The translations under genes were made by a program, and so were the position numbers. A stretch of DNA of 64,000 nucleotides from positions 186,001 to 250,000 of the forward strand of contig NZ_BCYR01000009.1 in assembly GCF_001598295.1 (NCBI RefSeq). Direction: 5' to 3'. Below the pieces are notes generated by a model. It made no database searches. It saw nothing but the letters and a program-made list of their open reading frames with translations, and had not been told where the DNA came from. Position 1 is the first letter of the stretch. Each line of letters opens with the position of its first letter. The DNA comes from Klebsiella ornithinolytica NBRC 105727 = ATCC 31898. Its GTDB lineage: Bacteria > Pseudomonadota > Gammaproteobacteria > Enterobacterales > Enterobacteriaceae. Of this stretch, positions 39,828-51,296 are shown piece after piece.

Positions 39828-42056
39828 CTAGAGCGTCGGCTCTGCGGGCGCCGCAGGTGGCGCGGAGATGGGCGCAGGTGCCGGCAGAACCTGGTAGGTT
39901 TGCACGGGCGCCCGGACTCCGGCGAGATCGAAATGTTTCTTCACCTGCGTATCGAGCGCAAAGCGTACCGTCCACTGCTTCAGCGGCAGAGTGGTGAAGG
40001 TGACCCGCAGGGTAAATGCCGTATTGCTCAGGCCGACAAGCCCGGCAAATGACGGCTCGCCAATCACCAGCCCGCGAATCTCCTCCTGATCCATCACGTC
40101 TGCAACCGCGTTTTTCAGCGCCTGGCCGGCTTTATCCAGATCTTCCTGTCTGTCGACATCGTAGTTGGCAACCACTGAACCGATGCCGCGCACGAAGTTC
40201 GCGAAGGTGGTAATCGAGGACCACGGGATAATATGGTAAGCGCCGGTATCCTGGCGCACGCCGACGGAACGGATCGACATCCGTTCCACTGTGCCGGTTA
40301 ACGGCCCGATGGTTACCAGGTCACCGGTATTCATCCCGTTCTCAAACTGGATAAAAATGCCGGTGATAATATCTTTTACCAGCGTCTGGGCACCGAACGA
40401 AATGGCCAGCCCCAGCGCACCGGCGCCGGCCAGCAGCGGCGCGATATTCACCCCCACTTCGGAGAGCAGGATCATCGCCGTGATGGTGCTGATAATGACC
40501 GCCAGCGCGTTACGGAATAACGTCAGCAGCGTACGGGCACGAGCGCCCGGTAGCGGGCGGCCGTGAATATCTGAGGCCAGGCGGTTTTCTATCAGGCTGG
40601 CGAGCAGCGTCCAGCCGATGGCGGAGAAGAACAGAATCAGCGCGATGCGAATCAGCACATCCACCGCTTTTTGCCCGGCGCCGTGTTGCATCCAGTTCCA
40701 GAAATCAAACAGTCCCCAGGCGCTTAGCAGCAGCATAATCGCCACGCAGACCACTAAAATTCGCGCCACTTTGAGTGCGACGGAGATCCAGCCGTTCAGC
40801 CGCTTCTGCAGCTCGGGATAGTTGCGCTGGGTCTGCGGCGACAGGGTAATGGTTTTCGCTATCCAGCGTGACAAGATGCCGGAGAGCAGCGCGGCGGCGC
40901 CGATAATCGCCAGGCTGCGTACCGTGGCTCCCATCATAAATTTCAGGCTGTTGCCGGGGTCGAAAAGTGAAAAGAAAAACAGCACGATAAAGTAGAGGCA
41001 GGCCAGCCAGTGCCAGATAAGCGCAAAGGCGCGGATAAACAGACTGAAGAAGGCCAGCGAGCGGTCCGCCAGGTGCAGCAGCCCCTGGGTAATCCGCGTT
41101 TTATTACGGAAGATCAGATACAGCGCCCAGAGGGTGATACACAGCATAATGACCACATTCGCCAGCGCGCCGACCTGAACGTTGACCTGATTGGAGATAA
41201 TCGGCACCGCGACGATCAGGCCGTAGCCAATCAGGCTGCTCAGCGCGCTCAGGCGCAGGTTCCAGTACTTCGCGCTCTCATCGCTTAGGTTAAACGGCCG
41301 CAGCTCCGTCACCCGCGGACAGAAAATCAGCCGCAGAATCGCTTTAAAAAACTCAATCAAGGCGAAGGCATTCAGAAACAGGCTTTGCTGAAAGGCGATA
41401 GTCCGGTTGCCGCCATTAAACCGATCGCTGAGCATCTGGCCAACAAACAGCGTCAACGCCAGCAGGAGGAGATCGAAGATAAACGCGCCGGCGATGGTGG
41501 CCGGGAGCTGTAGCCAGTTACCGCGATCGTGGTTTTTGCGTCGCCCCCACTGACCCATTTTGCGATACAGCGGCAGCGCGGCGAGGCGGACCAGCCACCA
41601 GAAGGCGAATACCAGCACGGCCAGCAGCAGGAAATGGCCGGCGGCGTTGCGAAAGGTTTCGGCATGAAACGGCTTATGTGCAGAGGCAGTGATATTGCGC
41701 CACAGCTGAGAAAAACGTGAAGCAAAGCGTTCACCGTACTCGCGGCTCACCTGGGTGACGTTTTCCAGTACCGTCCGTTCATCTTTCTCTTCCGGCGGCG
41801 TCAGTTTTGGCGTGCTGGCCGGCGGCGGCGTGGCGGCGGCAGAGCGCAGCTGGTCGATTAATTCTCTGCGGGCGGCATCGTTTTCCAGCACATCGGCCAG
41901 CGCCGCATAGGCGGCCTTTTTTTTCTCGAGGTCTGGTTCACTGCTGGCGGGTTGTTCAGCGCTCGCGGCCGGGACACCGGGCAGTGTGGCTGCCGAAAGC
42001 GGGGCGGTAAACAGCGTAGCAAGCAGTAACAGGATCCACGGCACGGGCGCCTCCAT
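39828..42056 (-). CDS. ybiO: Mechanosensitive channel YbiO (MscS superfamily)
   Basis: 742 residues, as E. coli YbiO. Signal peptide and periplasmic domain, about eleven membrane segments, then the MscS core: pore helix LLAGAGALGLAISFGAQTLVKDI split at about 520-540, the beta domain GDLVTIGPLTGTVERMSIRSVGVR, and a proline/alanine-rich tail. Opens under hypo-osmotic tension. Monocistronic, upstream of glnQ on the same strand. Confidence 0.95.
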   Translation of the reverse strand: MEAPVPWILLLLATLFTAPLSAATLPGVPAASAEQPASSEPDLEKKKAAYAALADVLENDAARRELIDQLRSAAATPPPASTPKLTPPEEKDERTVLENVTQVSREYGERFASRFSQLWRNITASAHKPFHAETFRNAAGHFLLLAVLVFAFWWLVRLAALPLYRKMGQWGRRKNHDRGNWLQLPATIAGAFIFDLLLLALTLFVGQMLSDRFNGGNRTIAFQQSLFLNAFALIEFFKAILRLIFCPRVTELRPFNLSDESAKYWNLRLSALSSLIGYGLIVAVPIISNQVNVQVGALANVVIMLCITLWALYLIFRNKTRITQGLLHLADRSLAFFSLFIRAFALIWHWLACLYFIVLFFFSLFDPGNSLKFMMGATVRSLAIIGAAALLSGILSRWIAKTITLSPQTQRNYPELQKRLNGWISVALKVARILVVCVAIMLLLSAWGLFDFWNWMQHGAGQKAVDVLIRIALILFFSAIGWTLLASLIENRLASDIHGRPLPGARARTLLTLFRNALAVIISTITAMILLSEVGVNIAPLLAGAGALGLAISFGAQTLVKDIITGIFIQFENGMNTGDLVTIGPLTGTVERMSIRSVGVRQDTGAYHIIPWSSITTFANFVRGIGSVVANYDVDRQEDLDKAGQALKNAVADVMDQEEIRGLVIGEPSFAGLVGLSNTAFTLRVTFTTLPLKQWTVRFALDTQVKKHFDLAGVRAPVQTYQVLPAPAPISAPPAAPAEPTL

Positions 42057-42161
42057 CTCATTCCAAAACCATTAAGTATAGAAGTTGATAGCGGGAGAAG
42101 CGGCGTGGGATGTGTCTGGAAAGCGAAAGCGGCTCCCCGCATACGGGGAGCCAGGGGAATA

Positions 42162-42884
42162 TCAGGCGACGTGCTGCAGGAATTCGCGCAGACGCGGGCT
42201 CGGTGGGTTTTTCACCAGTACCTGCGGATCGCCATCTTCGGCGATACGCCCTTTATCGATAAAGATCAGTCGCGATGCCACTTTCTCAGCAAAGCCGATC
42301 TCGTGAGTAACGATGACCATCGTCATCCCTTCTTCCGCCAGATCCTGCATCACTTTCAGCACTTCGTGGCGCAGTTCCGGATCCAGTGCCGAGGTCGGTT
42401 CGTCAAACAGCATCATTTTGGGTTTTACCGCCAGGGCGCGAGCGATTGCGACGCGCTGCTGCTGGCCGCCGGAGAGCTCGGAAGGGTAGTGGTGCGCGCG
42501 TTCGGCGAGTCCCACTTTTTCCAGCAGATCTTTAGCCAGTTTTTCGGCAGCCTCTTTTTTAGCACCACGCACGCGTAGCGGCCCGAACATGACGTTCTCC
42601 AGCGCCGTCAGGTGCGGGAACAGATAGAACTGTTGGAACACCATCCCGGCTTCCTGACGGATCAGGCGCTCGTCGACTTTCGGGTCATTAACCTTCAGGC
42701 CATCGACGATCAGCTCGCCGCTGGTGATCTCTTCCAGTTTGTTAATACAGCGCAGCAACGTCGATTTCCCGGAGCCGGACGGCCCGATAATCACCACAAC
42801 TTCGCCTTTATTGATCTTCAGATCGATATCGTGCAGCACCTTGGTCGGGCCAAAGTGCTTGGAAACATTTTTAAATTCAATCAC
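42162..42884 (-). CDS. glnQ: Glutamine ABC transporter ATPase GlnQ
   Basis: 240 residues. Walker [11 protein letters not shown]-loop [10 protein letters not shown], signature [13 protein letters not shown], Walker [13 protein letters not shown], switch H in VTHEIGFA. Energises glutamine uptake through GlnP/GlnH. Overlaps glnP by four bases; last gene of glnHPQ. Confidence 0.98.
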   Translation of the reverse strand: MIEFKNVSKHFGPTKVLHDIDLKINKGEVVVIIGPSGSGKSTLLRCINKLEEITSGELIVDGLKVNDPKVDERLIRQEAGMVFQQFYLFPHLTALENVMFGPLRVRGAKKEAAEKLAKDLLEKVGLAERAHHYPSELSGGQQQRVAIARALAVKPKMMLFDEPTSALDPELRHEVLKVMQDLAEEGMTMVIVTHEIGFAEKVASRLIFIDKGRIAEDGDPQVLVKNPPSPRLREFLQHVA

Positions 42885-43540
42885 AGGATTTTCATCCTTC
42901 TTTCAAGACGACGCAGAACAAAGCTCAACACCAGGGTGATGATCAGATAAATCACGGCCACGGCGCTCCAGATTTCCAGCGCGCGGAAGTTACCGGCAAT
43001 AATCTCCTGACCCTGACGGGTCAGTTCGGCGACGCCGATGACGATAAAGAGCGAGGTATCTTTGATGCTAATGATCCACTGATTACCCAGCGGCGGCAGC
43101 ATGCGACGCAGCGCCAGCGGCAGAATCACGTGGCGGATGGTTTCGCGACGGGACAGGCCAAGCGCCAGGCCGGCTTCACGGAAGCCCTTGTGAATTGAGA
43201 GTACCGCCCCGCGGGTAATTTCTGCGATATAGGCGCCGGAGTTGATCATGATGGTCACGACTGCCGCCGAGAAGGGGTCAATGCGAAGATCATTGAACGC
43301 CATCGGTAGGGCGAAGTAGATAAACATGACCTGAACCACAATCGGGGTTCCGCGAATGATCTCGATAAAGACTAACGCAATGTGGTTAGCAATCCAGCCG
43401 CCAAAGCAGCGGGCGAAACCGGCGACGAGGCCGATTATCAGGCCGCCAGCCAGGCCGAGGACGGAAATCCACAGCGTCATTTTGGCGCCTTCCAGCAAAA
43501 TTGGAATGGCAGGCCAGATGGCACTCCAGTCAAACTGCAT
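42881..43540 (-). CDS. glnP: Glutamine ABC transporter permease GlnP
   Basis: 219 residues, five membrane helices, with the HisM/GlnP EAA loop [20 protein letters not shown] that docks on GlnQ. Homodimeric inner-membrane pore. The ATG lies 150 bases downstream of glnH. Confidence 0.98.
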   Translation of the reverse strand: MQFDWSAIWPAIPILLEGAKMTLWISVLGLAGGLIIGLVAGFARCFGGWIANHIALVFIEIIRGTPIVVQVMFIYFALPMAFNDLRIDPFSAAVVTIMINSGAYIAEITRGAVLSIHKGFREAGLALGLSRRETIRHVILPLALRRMLPPLGNQWIISIKDTSLFIVIGVAELTRQGQEIIAGNFRALEIWSAVAVIYLIITLVLSFVLRRLERRMKIL

Positions 43541-43690
43541 AGTTCGTTCCTGTTACCGTGTCGAAAAACAGAGGCGTGCCTCTGAGAAAAAATGACTCAG
43601 GCCTGCGGCAAAGCGATACCCGGACGGTGGCCAGTAGCCCTGTCCGGGTGATCGGAATTCAGCAGACCTGTAAGCGATCAATGCTGATTA

Positions 43691-44509
<819 letters not shown>

Positions 44510-44579
44510 TTACAACTTGTTGTTTTATAACAAACGAAGTCTATCCTGTTGCACGGTTTCGGTTATAGATCACGGCAGA

Positions 44580-44596
44580 TGCACCGCAATGGGGCG
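44580..44596. promoter_or_regulatory. NtrC-like enhancer site, glnH-proximal
   Basis: TGCACCG-CAA-TGGGGCG matches the NtrC consensus TGCACCA-N3-TGGTGCA at 11 of 14 positions, about 75 bases upstream of the sigma-54 promoter. Confidence 0.65.
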
Positions 44597-44737
44597 TCAT
44601 TTTGGTGCGTCATAAACACGCCGCATAACAAGTGCATTTTTAACGCAAACACTGATGGTAAAACAATCTCGCCGTAACGATTGTGTGAGGTGATTGTTAC
44701 AATTGTTTTACTTTTGTACGTATTTTGTCCATTGTTG

Positions 44738-44754
44738 CGCACTAAAATGGTGCG
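44738..44754. promoter_or_regulatory. NtrC-like enhancer site, glnH-distal
   Basis: CGCACTA-AAA-TGGTGCG, 11 of 14 consensus positions, about 235 bases upstream of the sigma-54 promoter and just beyond the dps terminator. Confidence 0.6.
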
Positions 44755-44801
44755 AGTGAGGCGCGAGGAAAAAATCAGGTGGCAGAAGTGAGGATAATCT
44801 G

Positions 44802-44829
44802 AAAAAAAACCGCCAGCGAGGCTGACGGT
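44802..44829 (-). terminator. Terminator of dps
   Basis: Minus strand CCGTCAGC-CTC-GCTGGCGG (one G-T pair) followed by eight T residues, 12 bases after the dps stop. Confidence 0.9.
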
Positions 44830-44841
44830 GATTGTGCAGGT

Positions 44842-45366
<525 letters not shown>

Positions 45367-45550
45367 TTATACTCGTCATACATCAAATTTGAATCAAATG
45401 GAGCGCTTGTCCCCGGTAACTAATGGCACTAAGTATAGCAACGGATTGCCATATGGGGAGGGCGGTTGTCCCTATCGGTTCGATAGTGCGGGGAGGTTGG
45501 CTATTTTGAAAAAGGGGTGAAATTGCGTAAAAAGTCAGCGGGGTGGCGCG

Positions 45551-45582
45551 GTTCTGCACGATGCGAGAACCTCGTGCAGAAC
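45551..45582. other. Perfect 11-bp hairpin downstream of rhtA
   Basis: GTTCTGCACGA and TCGTGCAGAAC pair across a ten-base loop, 13 bases after the rhtA stop. No T-run on either strand, so termination is not certain. Confidence 0.6.
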
Positions 45583-45594
45583 GGGTAACGTTGG

Positions 45595-46482
45595 CTAGCT
45601 GATATCCACTTTTTCGATTTTACTTTCCCGATGCATCGTCAGCGTAGAGCCCATTGAGGCGAGGATAATCGCCCCGAGCGCCAGGGTTTGCGTAGAGGTC
45701 AGCGTCTCGCCCAGAAATATCATGCCCGATAGCGCGGCGAGCGCCGGCTCCATGCTCATCAGCGTGCCGAATGTGCGGGTAGGCATACGGGTGAGGGCAA
45801 TCATTTCCAGCGAGTACGGCAGCGCCGTAGAGAGGACGGCGATGGCCAGTCCCAGCGGCAGCAGCGACCACTGGAACAGCGTGTCGCTTGCCTGCAGCAT
45901 GCCCAGCGGGACAAAGACCACGGCGGCAATAAGCGATCCCATCGCCACCGTTGCCGGACCGTGTTCTTCTCCGGCACGCTGGCCGGTCAGAATATAGACG
46001 GCCCAGCAGGCCCCGGCGCCCAGCGCCAGCAGCGCACCGGTCAGATCGACCTGCGCGACGTTTTGCCCCAGCGGCAGCAGGAACCACAGCCCGAGTACGG
46101 CCAGGATCACCCAGACGAAATCGAGCGGACGCCGCGAGCCAAACAGCGCCACCGCCAGCGGCCCGGTAAACTCCAGCGCCACCGCAATCCCCAGCGGAAT
46201 GCGCTGAATCGATAAGTAGAAGAGATAATTCATTGCCCCCAACGCCAGACCATACAAGAGGAGCGGCAGGCGCTGCTCTGCGGTAAAGCGCAGGCGCCAG
46301 GGCTTGAAGACAATCACCAGAATCAAGGTGCCTAATGCCAGGCGCAGCGCGGTTACGCCGGGTGCGCCGACCAACGGGAACAGCGATTTCGCCAGCGAAG
46401 CGCCGCTCTGGATAGAGACCATGGCGATTAAAATGACCAGTATCGGCAGCCATGCCGGTATTTTGCGGGACGAGCCGGGCAT
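45595..46482 (-). CDS. rhtA: Threonine/homoserine exporter RhtA
   Basis: 295 residues, E. coli length. Ten-helix EamA/DMT transporter exporting threonine, homoserine and related amino acids. Blocks PLVGAPGVTALRLALGTLI, AVALEFTGPLAVAL and TFGTLMSMEPALAALSGMI are characteristic. AGGAGAAAGG precedes the ATG. Confidence 0.96.
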   Translation of the reverse strand: MPGSSRKIPAWLPILVILIAMVSIQSGASLAKSLFPLVGAPGVTALRLALGTLILVIVFKPWRLRFTAEQRLPLLLYGLALGAMNYLFYLSIQRIPLGIAVALEFTGPLAVALFGSRRPLDFVWVILAVLGLWFLLPLGQNVAQVDLTGALLALGAGACWAVYILTGQRAGEEHGPATVAMGSLIAAVVFVPLGMLQASDTLFQWSLLPLGLAIAVLSTALPYSLEMIALTRMPTRTFGTLMSMEPALAALSGMIFLGETLTSTQTLALGAIILASMGSTLTMHRESKIEKVDIS

Positions 46483-46507
46483 CCTTTCTCCTGTCAGGGT
46501 TTGTCAA

Positions 46508-46835
46508 ATGCGGTAAAGGTTCCAGTGTAAATGAATTACCTGGCTACGGTTTATCTATTGTTGAAAAAAACGCGTTCGGGAGGCGTACAATGGGGCGAGA
46601 CGAGAAGAGAAATTAACCTGTTGATTAGGATTAATCTGGATGCACGTGCGGGGCTTTATCGGCCTTAATAGTAGGGTATTCGCCAAAAACGGTTGTTTTC
46701 CAGTTTGTTACAGAATTATGGAAACTTTTGGTTACATGAAAAGCTATGTTAGACAGTGTAAAGTCAAAAGAGTTTCCTGAAAGTTTTTGATATATTTAAG
46801 ACTTAGGACTTATTAGAAACACATTTGAGGTGGTT
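46508..46835 (+). promoter_or_regulatory. ompX upstream region and long leader
   Basis: About 330 bases with no gene. AT-rich sequence before ompX with GAGGT as ribosome-binding site; ompX leaders are known targets of small RNAs such as CyaR, but I cannot fix the transcription start. Confidence 0.4.
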
Positions 46836-47345
46836 ATGAATAAAATTGCACGTTTTTCAGCACTGGCCGTTGTTCTGGCTGCATCCGTAGGTACCGCTTT
46901 CGCTGCAACTTCTACCGTTACCGGTGGTTATGCTCAGAGCGACATGCAGGGTGAAGCCAACAAAGCTGGCGGTTTCAACCTGAAGTACCGTTACGAGCAA
47001 GACAATAGCCCGCTGGGTGTTATCGGTTCTTTCACCTACACCGAAAAAGACCGTACTGAATCTGGCGTATACCAGAAAGGCCAGTACTACGGCATCACCG
47101 CAGGTCCGGCTTACCGTCTGAACGACTGGGCTAGCATCTACGGCGTAGTGGGTATCGGTCACGGTAAATTCCAGGACAACAGCTACCCGAACAAGCACGA
47201 CATGAGCGACTACGGTTTCTCTTACGGTGCAGGTATGCAGTTCAACCCGATCGAAAACGTTGCTCTGGACTTCTCCTACGAGCAGTCTCGTATTCGTAAC
47301 GTTGACGTTGGCACCTGGATCGCTGGCGTTGGTTACAGCTTCTAA
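46836..47345 (+). CDS. ompX: Outer-membrane protein OmpX
   Basis: 169 residues from MNKIARFSAL (ATG at 46836; the upstream GTG/ATG frame of two more codons is ignored). Signal peptide to TAFA|ATSTVTGG, then the eight-stranded Ail/Lom barrel ending VGTWIAGVGYSF. Surface protein involved in adhesion and stress signalling. Compared with my memory of K. pneumoniae OmpX the extracellular loops differ while the strands match. Confidence 0.97.
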   Translation: MNKIARFSALAVVLAASVGTAFAATSTVTGGYAQSDMQGEANKAGGFNLKYRYEQDNSPLGVIGSFTYTEKDRTESGVYQKGQYYGITAGPAYRLNDWASIYGVVGIGHGKFQDNSYPNKHDMSDYGFSYGAGMQFNPIENVALDFSYEQSRIRNVDVGTWIAGVGYSF

Positions 47346-47362
47346 TCGCTTCGGTGATATAA

Positions 47363-47394
47363 AAAATCCGCCTCACTGGGGCGGATTTTTTTTG
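47363..47394 (+). terminator. ompX terminator
   Basis: AAAATCCGCC and GGCGGATTTT stem with seven-base loop, followed by further T residues, 18 bases after the stop. Confidence 0.92.
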
Positions 47395-47452
47395 CCTGCA
47401 GCCCGCGACGTTCGCCCGGGTTTGCCGCCGCCGTTTCCCGGCGGCGTGCCTG

Positions 47453-49030
47453 CTAGTGGGTCGTGAACAGATCGCTACCCAGGTGGGTATAGTCTACTTT
47501 CTGTAGCTGGAAGTTGGTGATATAGGCCGGCCCGGCGGCTTGTTCAGAGATAAAGCGGTAGCGAGGCGTAATCTCGGCGGCGCGGATCCCGGTCCACTGG
47601 GAGAAGAACCCGAGGAAATCGTTGGCAGAGCGCCGTGCCTTAATCACTTTATGCGCTTTATCATCGCTGGACAGCACCATAAACGGCACCTGGAAATTCT
47701 GCTGGTACTTATCGTCGTGCGCCAGGTACTGAACCTCTTTACCGCGCTCTTTAAAGGCCAGACCGTGATCGGAAAAATAGGTCATCGAGAAGCTTTCGCC
47801 GGAATTCTGCAGCTGATGATAGAGCTTGCCGAGCAGCGTATCGGTTTGCGTCATGCTGTAGAGATAGCAGGACGTCTCTTTCGATTGCACAAAGACGGTA
47901 TATTTTCCCTTGGTGCGATCGCAGGCCTGCGGGTGCGATCCCATCAGATGCAGGACGATCAGCTGCGGCTGGGTCCGCTGCACGGAGAGCACCTGCTCGG
48001 TTAGCTTCAACAGCTGCTCATCCTGAGTATTTTTGTTGGCCTCAAAATCGCCATTCTTGAGGAACTGCACCTCATCCGCACGCTTTGCGATGCTGGCTAT
48101 CGCCGTATCGTATTCGCCAATTTGCCCCTGATTGGAAAACCACCATGTCTGGAAGCCGGCGCGGTTCGCCAGCGTGACGAAGTTATCCTGGTATTGCGGC
48201 TTGCCGTCCACCACCCGGTTGAGCGTCAGGCCGAGAGATTTTTGCGTTGAACCGCTGGCGGAAATGTAGTCATTAAACAGATAGCCGTTGACTGAACTGG
48301 CGAACGGCGTGTTGTCCCAGTGGCCGCCAAAAGCCCCAAGCGCATCGCGGCGCGCGCTCTCTCCGATGACCACGACGTAAAGCTGATATTTGGGTTTGAC
48401 CGCCAGCACATGCCAGCTGTCTTTCATATTGGCCAGCTGAGCCATACGCGCCTGCTCGTCCAGCACTTCATTATTGTTGACCACCACGTCTTTCACGAAA
48501 CGGAAGGCGGGATAGCCGGTATCAATCACTTTGAAGACGCCGCCCCAGGCCAGATTCTGCACCGGCTGCAGAAAGAAGATGCCGATGCTGAACAGCAGCC
48601 CCAGCACCTCCATTTTGCTCCACGGCTTACGCGCTTCCGCTTTACGACGCACGGCAATCACGCCCAGCGCAAAAATAAAGACCGCCAGCAGGTAGTTGTA
48701 CCAGGGAAAGATGGTCAGAATTTCGGTGGACTCTTCGACATTGGTGGCATGCAGCGCCAGCAGAGTATTGAAGTTGGGGGCGCCGTACGCCTGGCCAAAC
48801 GGGTAATAGAAGGCGGCAAGCAGCGAGTAGCCTCCTACCACAACCTTTTGCATCCGCGGGGCATGACGCCACAGCAGATGTAACACGCATGTAAATGCGA
48901 CGGTATAGAGCAGGCTAAATTCATAGCCGAGTGCGAGGTTAATCAGCAGAGACTGGAGAAAATAAAATCCTGTCCACGGGTTAGGGACTAATCCGCGAGC
49001 GACCAGCGTTTCTTTCAGGGTGACATTCAT
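47453..49030 (-). CDS. opgE: Phosphoethanolamine transferase OpgE (YbiP)
   Basis: 525 residues. EptA-like topology, membrane helices followed by a periplasmic sulfatase-fold domain with VVIGESARRDALGAFGG, SGSTQKSLGLTLNRVV bearing the acceptor residue, HLMGSHPQACDR and YFSDHGLAFKERG. In E. coli it decorates osmoregulated periplasmic glucans with phosphoethanolamine. Second phosphoethanolamine transferase in the window after EptA. Confidence 0.94.
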   Translation of the reverse strand: MNVTLKETLVARGLVPNPWTGFYFLQSLLINLALGYEFSLLYTVAFTCVLHLLWRHAPRMQKVVVGGYSLLAAFYYPFGQAYGAPNFNTLLALHATNVEESTEILTIFPWYNYLLAVFIFALGVIAVRRKAEARKPWSKMEVLGLLFSIGIFFLQPVQNLAWGGVFKVIDTGYPAFRFVKDVVVNNNEVLDEQARMAQLANMKDSWHVLAVKPKYQLYVVVIGESARRDALGAFGGHWDNTPFASSVNGYLFNDYISASGSTQKSLGLTLNRVVDGKPQYQDNFVTLANRAGFQTWWFSNQGQIGEYDTAIASIAKRADEVQFLKNGDFEANKNTQDEQLLKLTEQVLSVQRTQPQLIVLHLMGSHPQACDRTKGKYTVFVQSKETSCYLYSMTQTDTLLGKLYHQLQNSGESFSMTYFSDHGLAFKERGKEVQYLAHDDKYQQNFQVPFMVLSSDDKAHKVIKARRSANDFLGFFSQWTGIRAAEITPRYRFISEQAAGPAYITNFQLQKVDYTHLGSDLFTTH

Positions 49031-49299
49031 AGTAATTAATCAAAAAGACGCCATGTGCATCCCCTGGCATCAAGGGGTAAAACCTGCTGGACAGTGCCTG
49101 AAGAGGGTCTCTGCGAGCCGCAGTAGTGGCAGGGCTGACAAAAGATAGGGCTTGCAAATGATAAGGTCAACCGGACATAACGGATTGTTTTGAGAGAAAG
49201 CTTACAAAACTTGAAAAAAGCGGCGAGAACGCGGCGAAACGGGTCAGTTTGACAGGGTATTGTGACGGAAAAATGAAGCGGCGTACCGCGACGCCGCAT

Positions 49300-49425
49300 T
49301 TAGTGATGGGGTTTTTCCTGGCGATTCTTGCCGTTCATCATGTCGCACAGCATGTTAATCAGCATTAAGCGGACTTTAAAAGGAGAATGAGTAAACACGC
49401 GTAAGCACCTCTTGAATTCGTTCAT
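49300..49425 (-). CDS. mntS: Manganese-response small protein MntS
   Basis: 41 residues starting MNEFKRCLRVFTHSPFKVRL and ending QEKPHH, close to the 42-residue E. coli MntS. AGGAGG lies four bases before the ATG. In E. coli MntS raises free Mn2+ by inhibiting the MntP exporter and is repressed by MntR-Mn; it overlaps the RybA small RNA. The gene is in the conserved position opposite mntR. Confidence 0.92.
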   Translation of the reverse strand: MNEFKRCLRVFTHSPFKVRLMLINMLCDMMNGKNRQEKPHH

Positions 49426-49481
49426 GGGACCTCCTGTAATTTCGCCCTTCGCTCCTTGAAGGATGTCTGTATTACATACAG

Positions 49482-49499
49482 ATATAGCACAGGCTATAT
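49482..49499. promoter_or_regulatory. MntR box between mntS and mntR
   Basis: ATATAGCACAGGCTATAT, an inverted repeat with the TAGC-N4-GCTA core of the MntR operator, 57 bases before mntS. Confidence 0.88.
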
Positions 49500-49606
49500 T
49501 TTATAGCTATGGCTAAAACGTTAATTTTTTGTGCTACGGGCCCAATCATTTACAATGGGGATCTTTTGAGATGATGCTTGATGCGTCACACGTATGAGGA
49601 AGCACA

Positions 49607-50080
49607 ATGAACCGTCGCGCCGGAAGACCTATAACAAAAAAAGTGACGCAGCTTGTTAATGTTGAAGAACACGTTGAGGGGTTTCGCCAGGTACGCGAAG
49701 CCCACCGCCGGGAGCTGATTGACGACTACGTCGAATTGATTTCAGATCTGATTCGCGAAGTGGGAGAGGCGCGTCAGGTTGATATGGCCGCGCGTCTGGG
49801 GGTCTCCCAGCCAACGGTGGCCAAAATGTTAAAACGCCTGGCCAGCGTCGGGCTGATTGAGCAGATCCCATGGCGCGGGGTCTTTTTAACTCCGGAAGGT
49901 GAGAAGCTGGCGCATGAGAGCCGCGAACGCCACCAGATCGTCGAGAATTTCTTACTTGTTCTGGGCGTGAGTCCGGAGATAGCCCGTCGTGACGCGGAAG
50001 GGATGGAACATCACGTCAGTGAAGAGACGCTGGCGGCATTTAATCAGTTCACCCTTAAATACGGGCAGCAAGGAGAATGA
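49607..50080 (+). CDS. mntR: Manganese-dependent transcriptional regulator MntR
   Basis: 157 residues. DtxR-family: winged helix [21 protein letters not shown], and metal ligands in the dimer domain ([30 protein letters not shown] region). Represses mntS and mntH when Mn is high. Its stop overlaps ybiR by four bases. Confidence 0.96.
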   Translation: MNRRAGRPITKKVTQLVNVEEHVEGFRQVREAHRRELIDDYVELISDLIREVGEARQVDMAARLGVSQPTVAKMLKRLASVGLIEQIPWRGVFLTPEGEKLAHESRERHQIVENFLLVLGVSPEIARRDAEGMEHHVSEETLAAFNQFTLKYGQQGE

Positions 50081-51189
50081 ATCTTCCCTTTGTTCACTCT
50101 CTGGCTCGCGATCGTTTTCTGCATTTACTGCTGATCATCGCCTGCGGCTTAAGTTTCTTTGTCCCGTTTGCGCCAAAAAGCTGGCCCCAGGCTATCGACT
50201 GGCACACGATTATCACCCTGAGCGGCTTGATGCTGCTGACTAAAGGGATTGAACTGAGCGGCTATTTTGATGTGCTTGGCCGCAAAATGGCGCGTCGGTT
50301 TGCCACCGAGCGTCAGCTGGCCATATTTATGGTCCTTGCGGCGGCGCTGCTCTCGACGTTTCTGACCAATGATGTGGCGCTGTTTATCGTCGTACCGCTC
50401 ACGCTGACGTTGAAAAAATGGTGCGCGATACCGGTTAACCGGCTGATTATTTTCGAGGCGCTGGCGGTCAACGCCGGATCTTTGTTAACACCGATCGGTA
50501 ATCCACAAAATATCCTGCTGTGGGGGCGATCCGGCCTCAGCTTCCTTGGGTTTATCGGGCAAATGCTACCGCTGGCGGCGGCAATGATGTTGACGCTGCT
50601 GGTACTGTGCTGGTGCTGTTTCTCCGCCACCCGTCTGCACTTTCAAAGCGCGGACCGGGCGCCATCGTGGCAGCCGAAGCTGGTGTGGGGCTGCCTGGCG
50701 TTTTATCTGATCTTCCTGACGGCTTTAGAAATGAAGCTTGAACTGTGGGGGCTGGGACTGATTATTCTCGGCTTTCTGCTGCTGGCGCGGGCGGTGATTA
50801 TCCATGTGGACTGGTCGCTGCTGCTGGTCTTTATGGTGATGTTCATTGACGTTCATCTGTTGACGCAACTTCCCGCGCTGCATCAGGTTTTAAGCGGGGT
50901 GGGGCAGCTTTCTGCCGGCGGCTTGTGGCTGTCGACGATTGGCCTGTCGCAGTTCATCAGCAACGTACCGGCCACCATACTGCTGCTCAACTATGTTCCT
51001 CCTTCGCCGCTGCTGGCCTGGGCGGTCAACGTCGGCGGCTTTGGCCTGCTTCCCGGCTCGCTGGCGAATTTAATTGCACTGCGTATGGCATCAGATCGCC
51101 GCATCTGGTGGCGCTTCCATCTTTACTCTCTGCCGCTGCTGCTGTGGGCGGCGCTGGTGGGCTACGCCTTACTGTTATTCATCGCCTGA
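50077..51189 (+). CDS. ybiR: YbiR, anion/citrate-type membrane transporter
   Basis: 370 residues with about ten helices, ArsB/CitM-like: [40 protein letters not shown] and [16 protein letters not shown] form the paired re-entrant motifs. Substrate unknown. Translationally coupled to mntR, which suggests but does not prove a metal link. Confidence 0.9.
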   Translation: MNLPFVHSLARDRFLHLLLIIACGLSFFVPFAPKSWPQAIDWHTIITLSGLMLLTKGIELSGYFDVLGRKMARRFATERQLAIFMVLAAALLSTFLTNDVALFIVVPLTLTLKKWCAIPVNRLIIFEALAVNAGSLLTPIGNPQNILLWGRSGLSFLGFIGQMLPLAAAMMLTLLVLCWCCFSATRLHFQSADRAPSWQPKLVWGCLAFYLIFLTALEMKLELWGLGLIILGFLLLARAVIIHVDWSLLLVFMVMFIDVHLLTQLPALHQVLSGVGQLSAGGLWLSTIGLSQFISNVPATILLLNYVPPSPLLAWAVNVGGFGLLPGSLANLIALRMASDRRIWWRFHLYSLPLLLWAALVGYALLLFIA

Positions 51190-51296
51190 TTTTCAGAGGA
51201 TTGGGCAAGAAACAGACAGAATCACCCCATTCGCCCGTTCCGCCGCGGGCGTATAACGTTAACGCTGAGGTTTAATATCCTGATGAGGAGAGTCCA

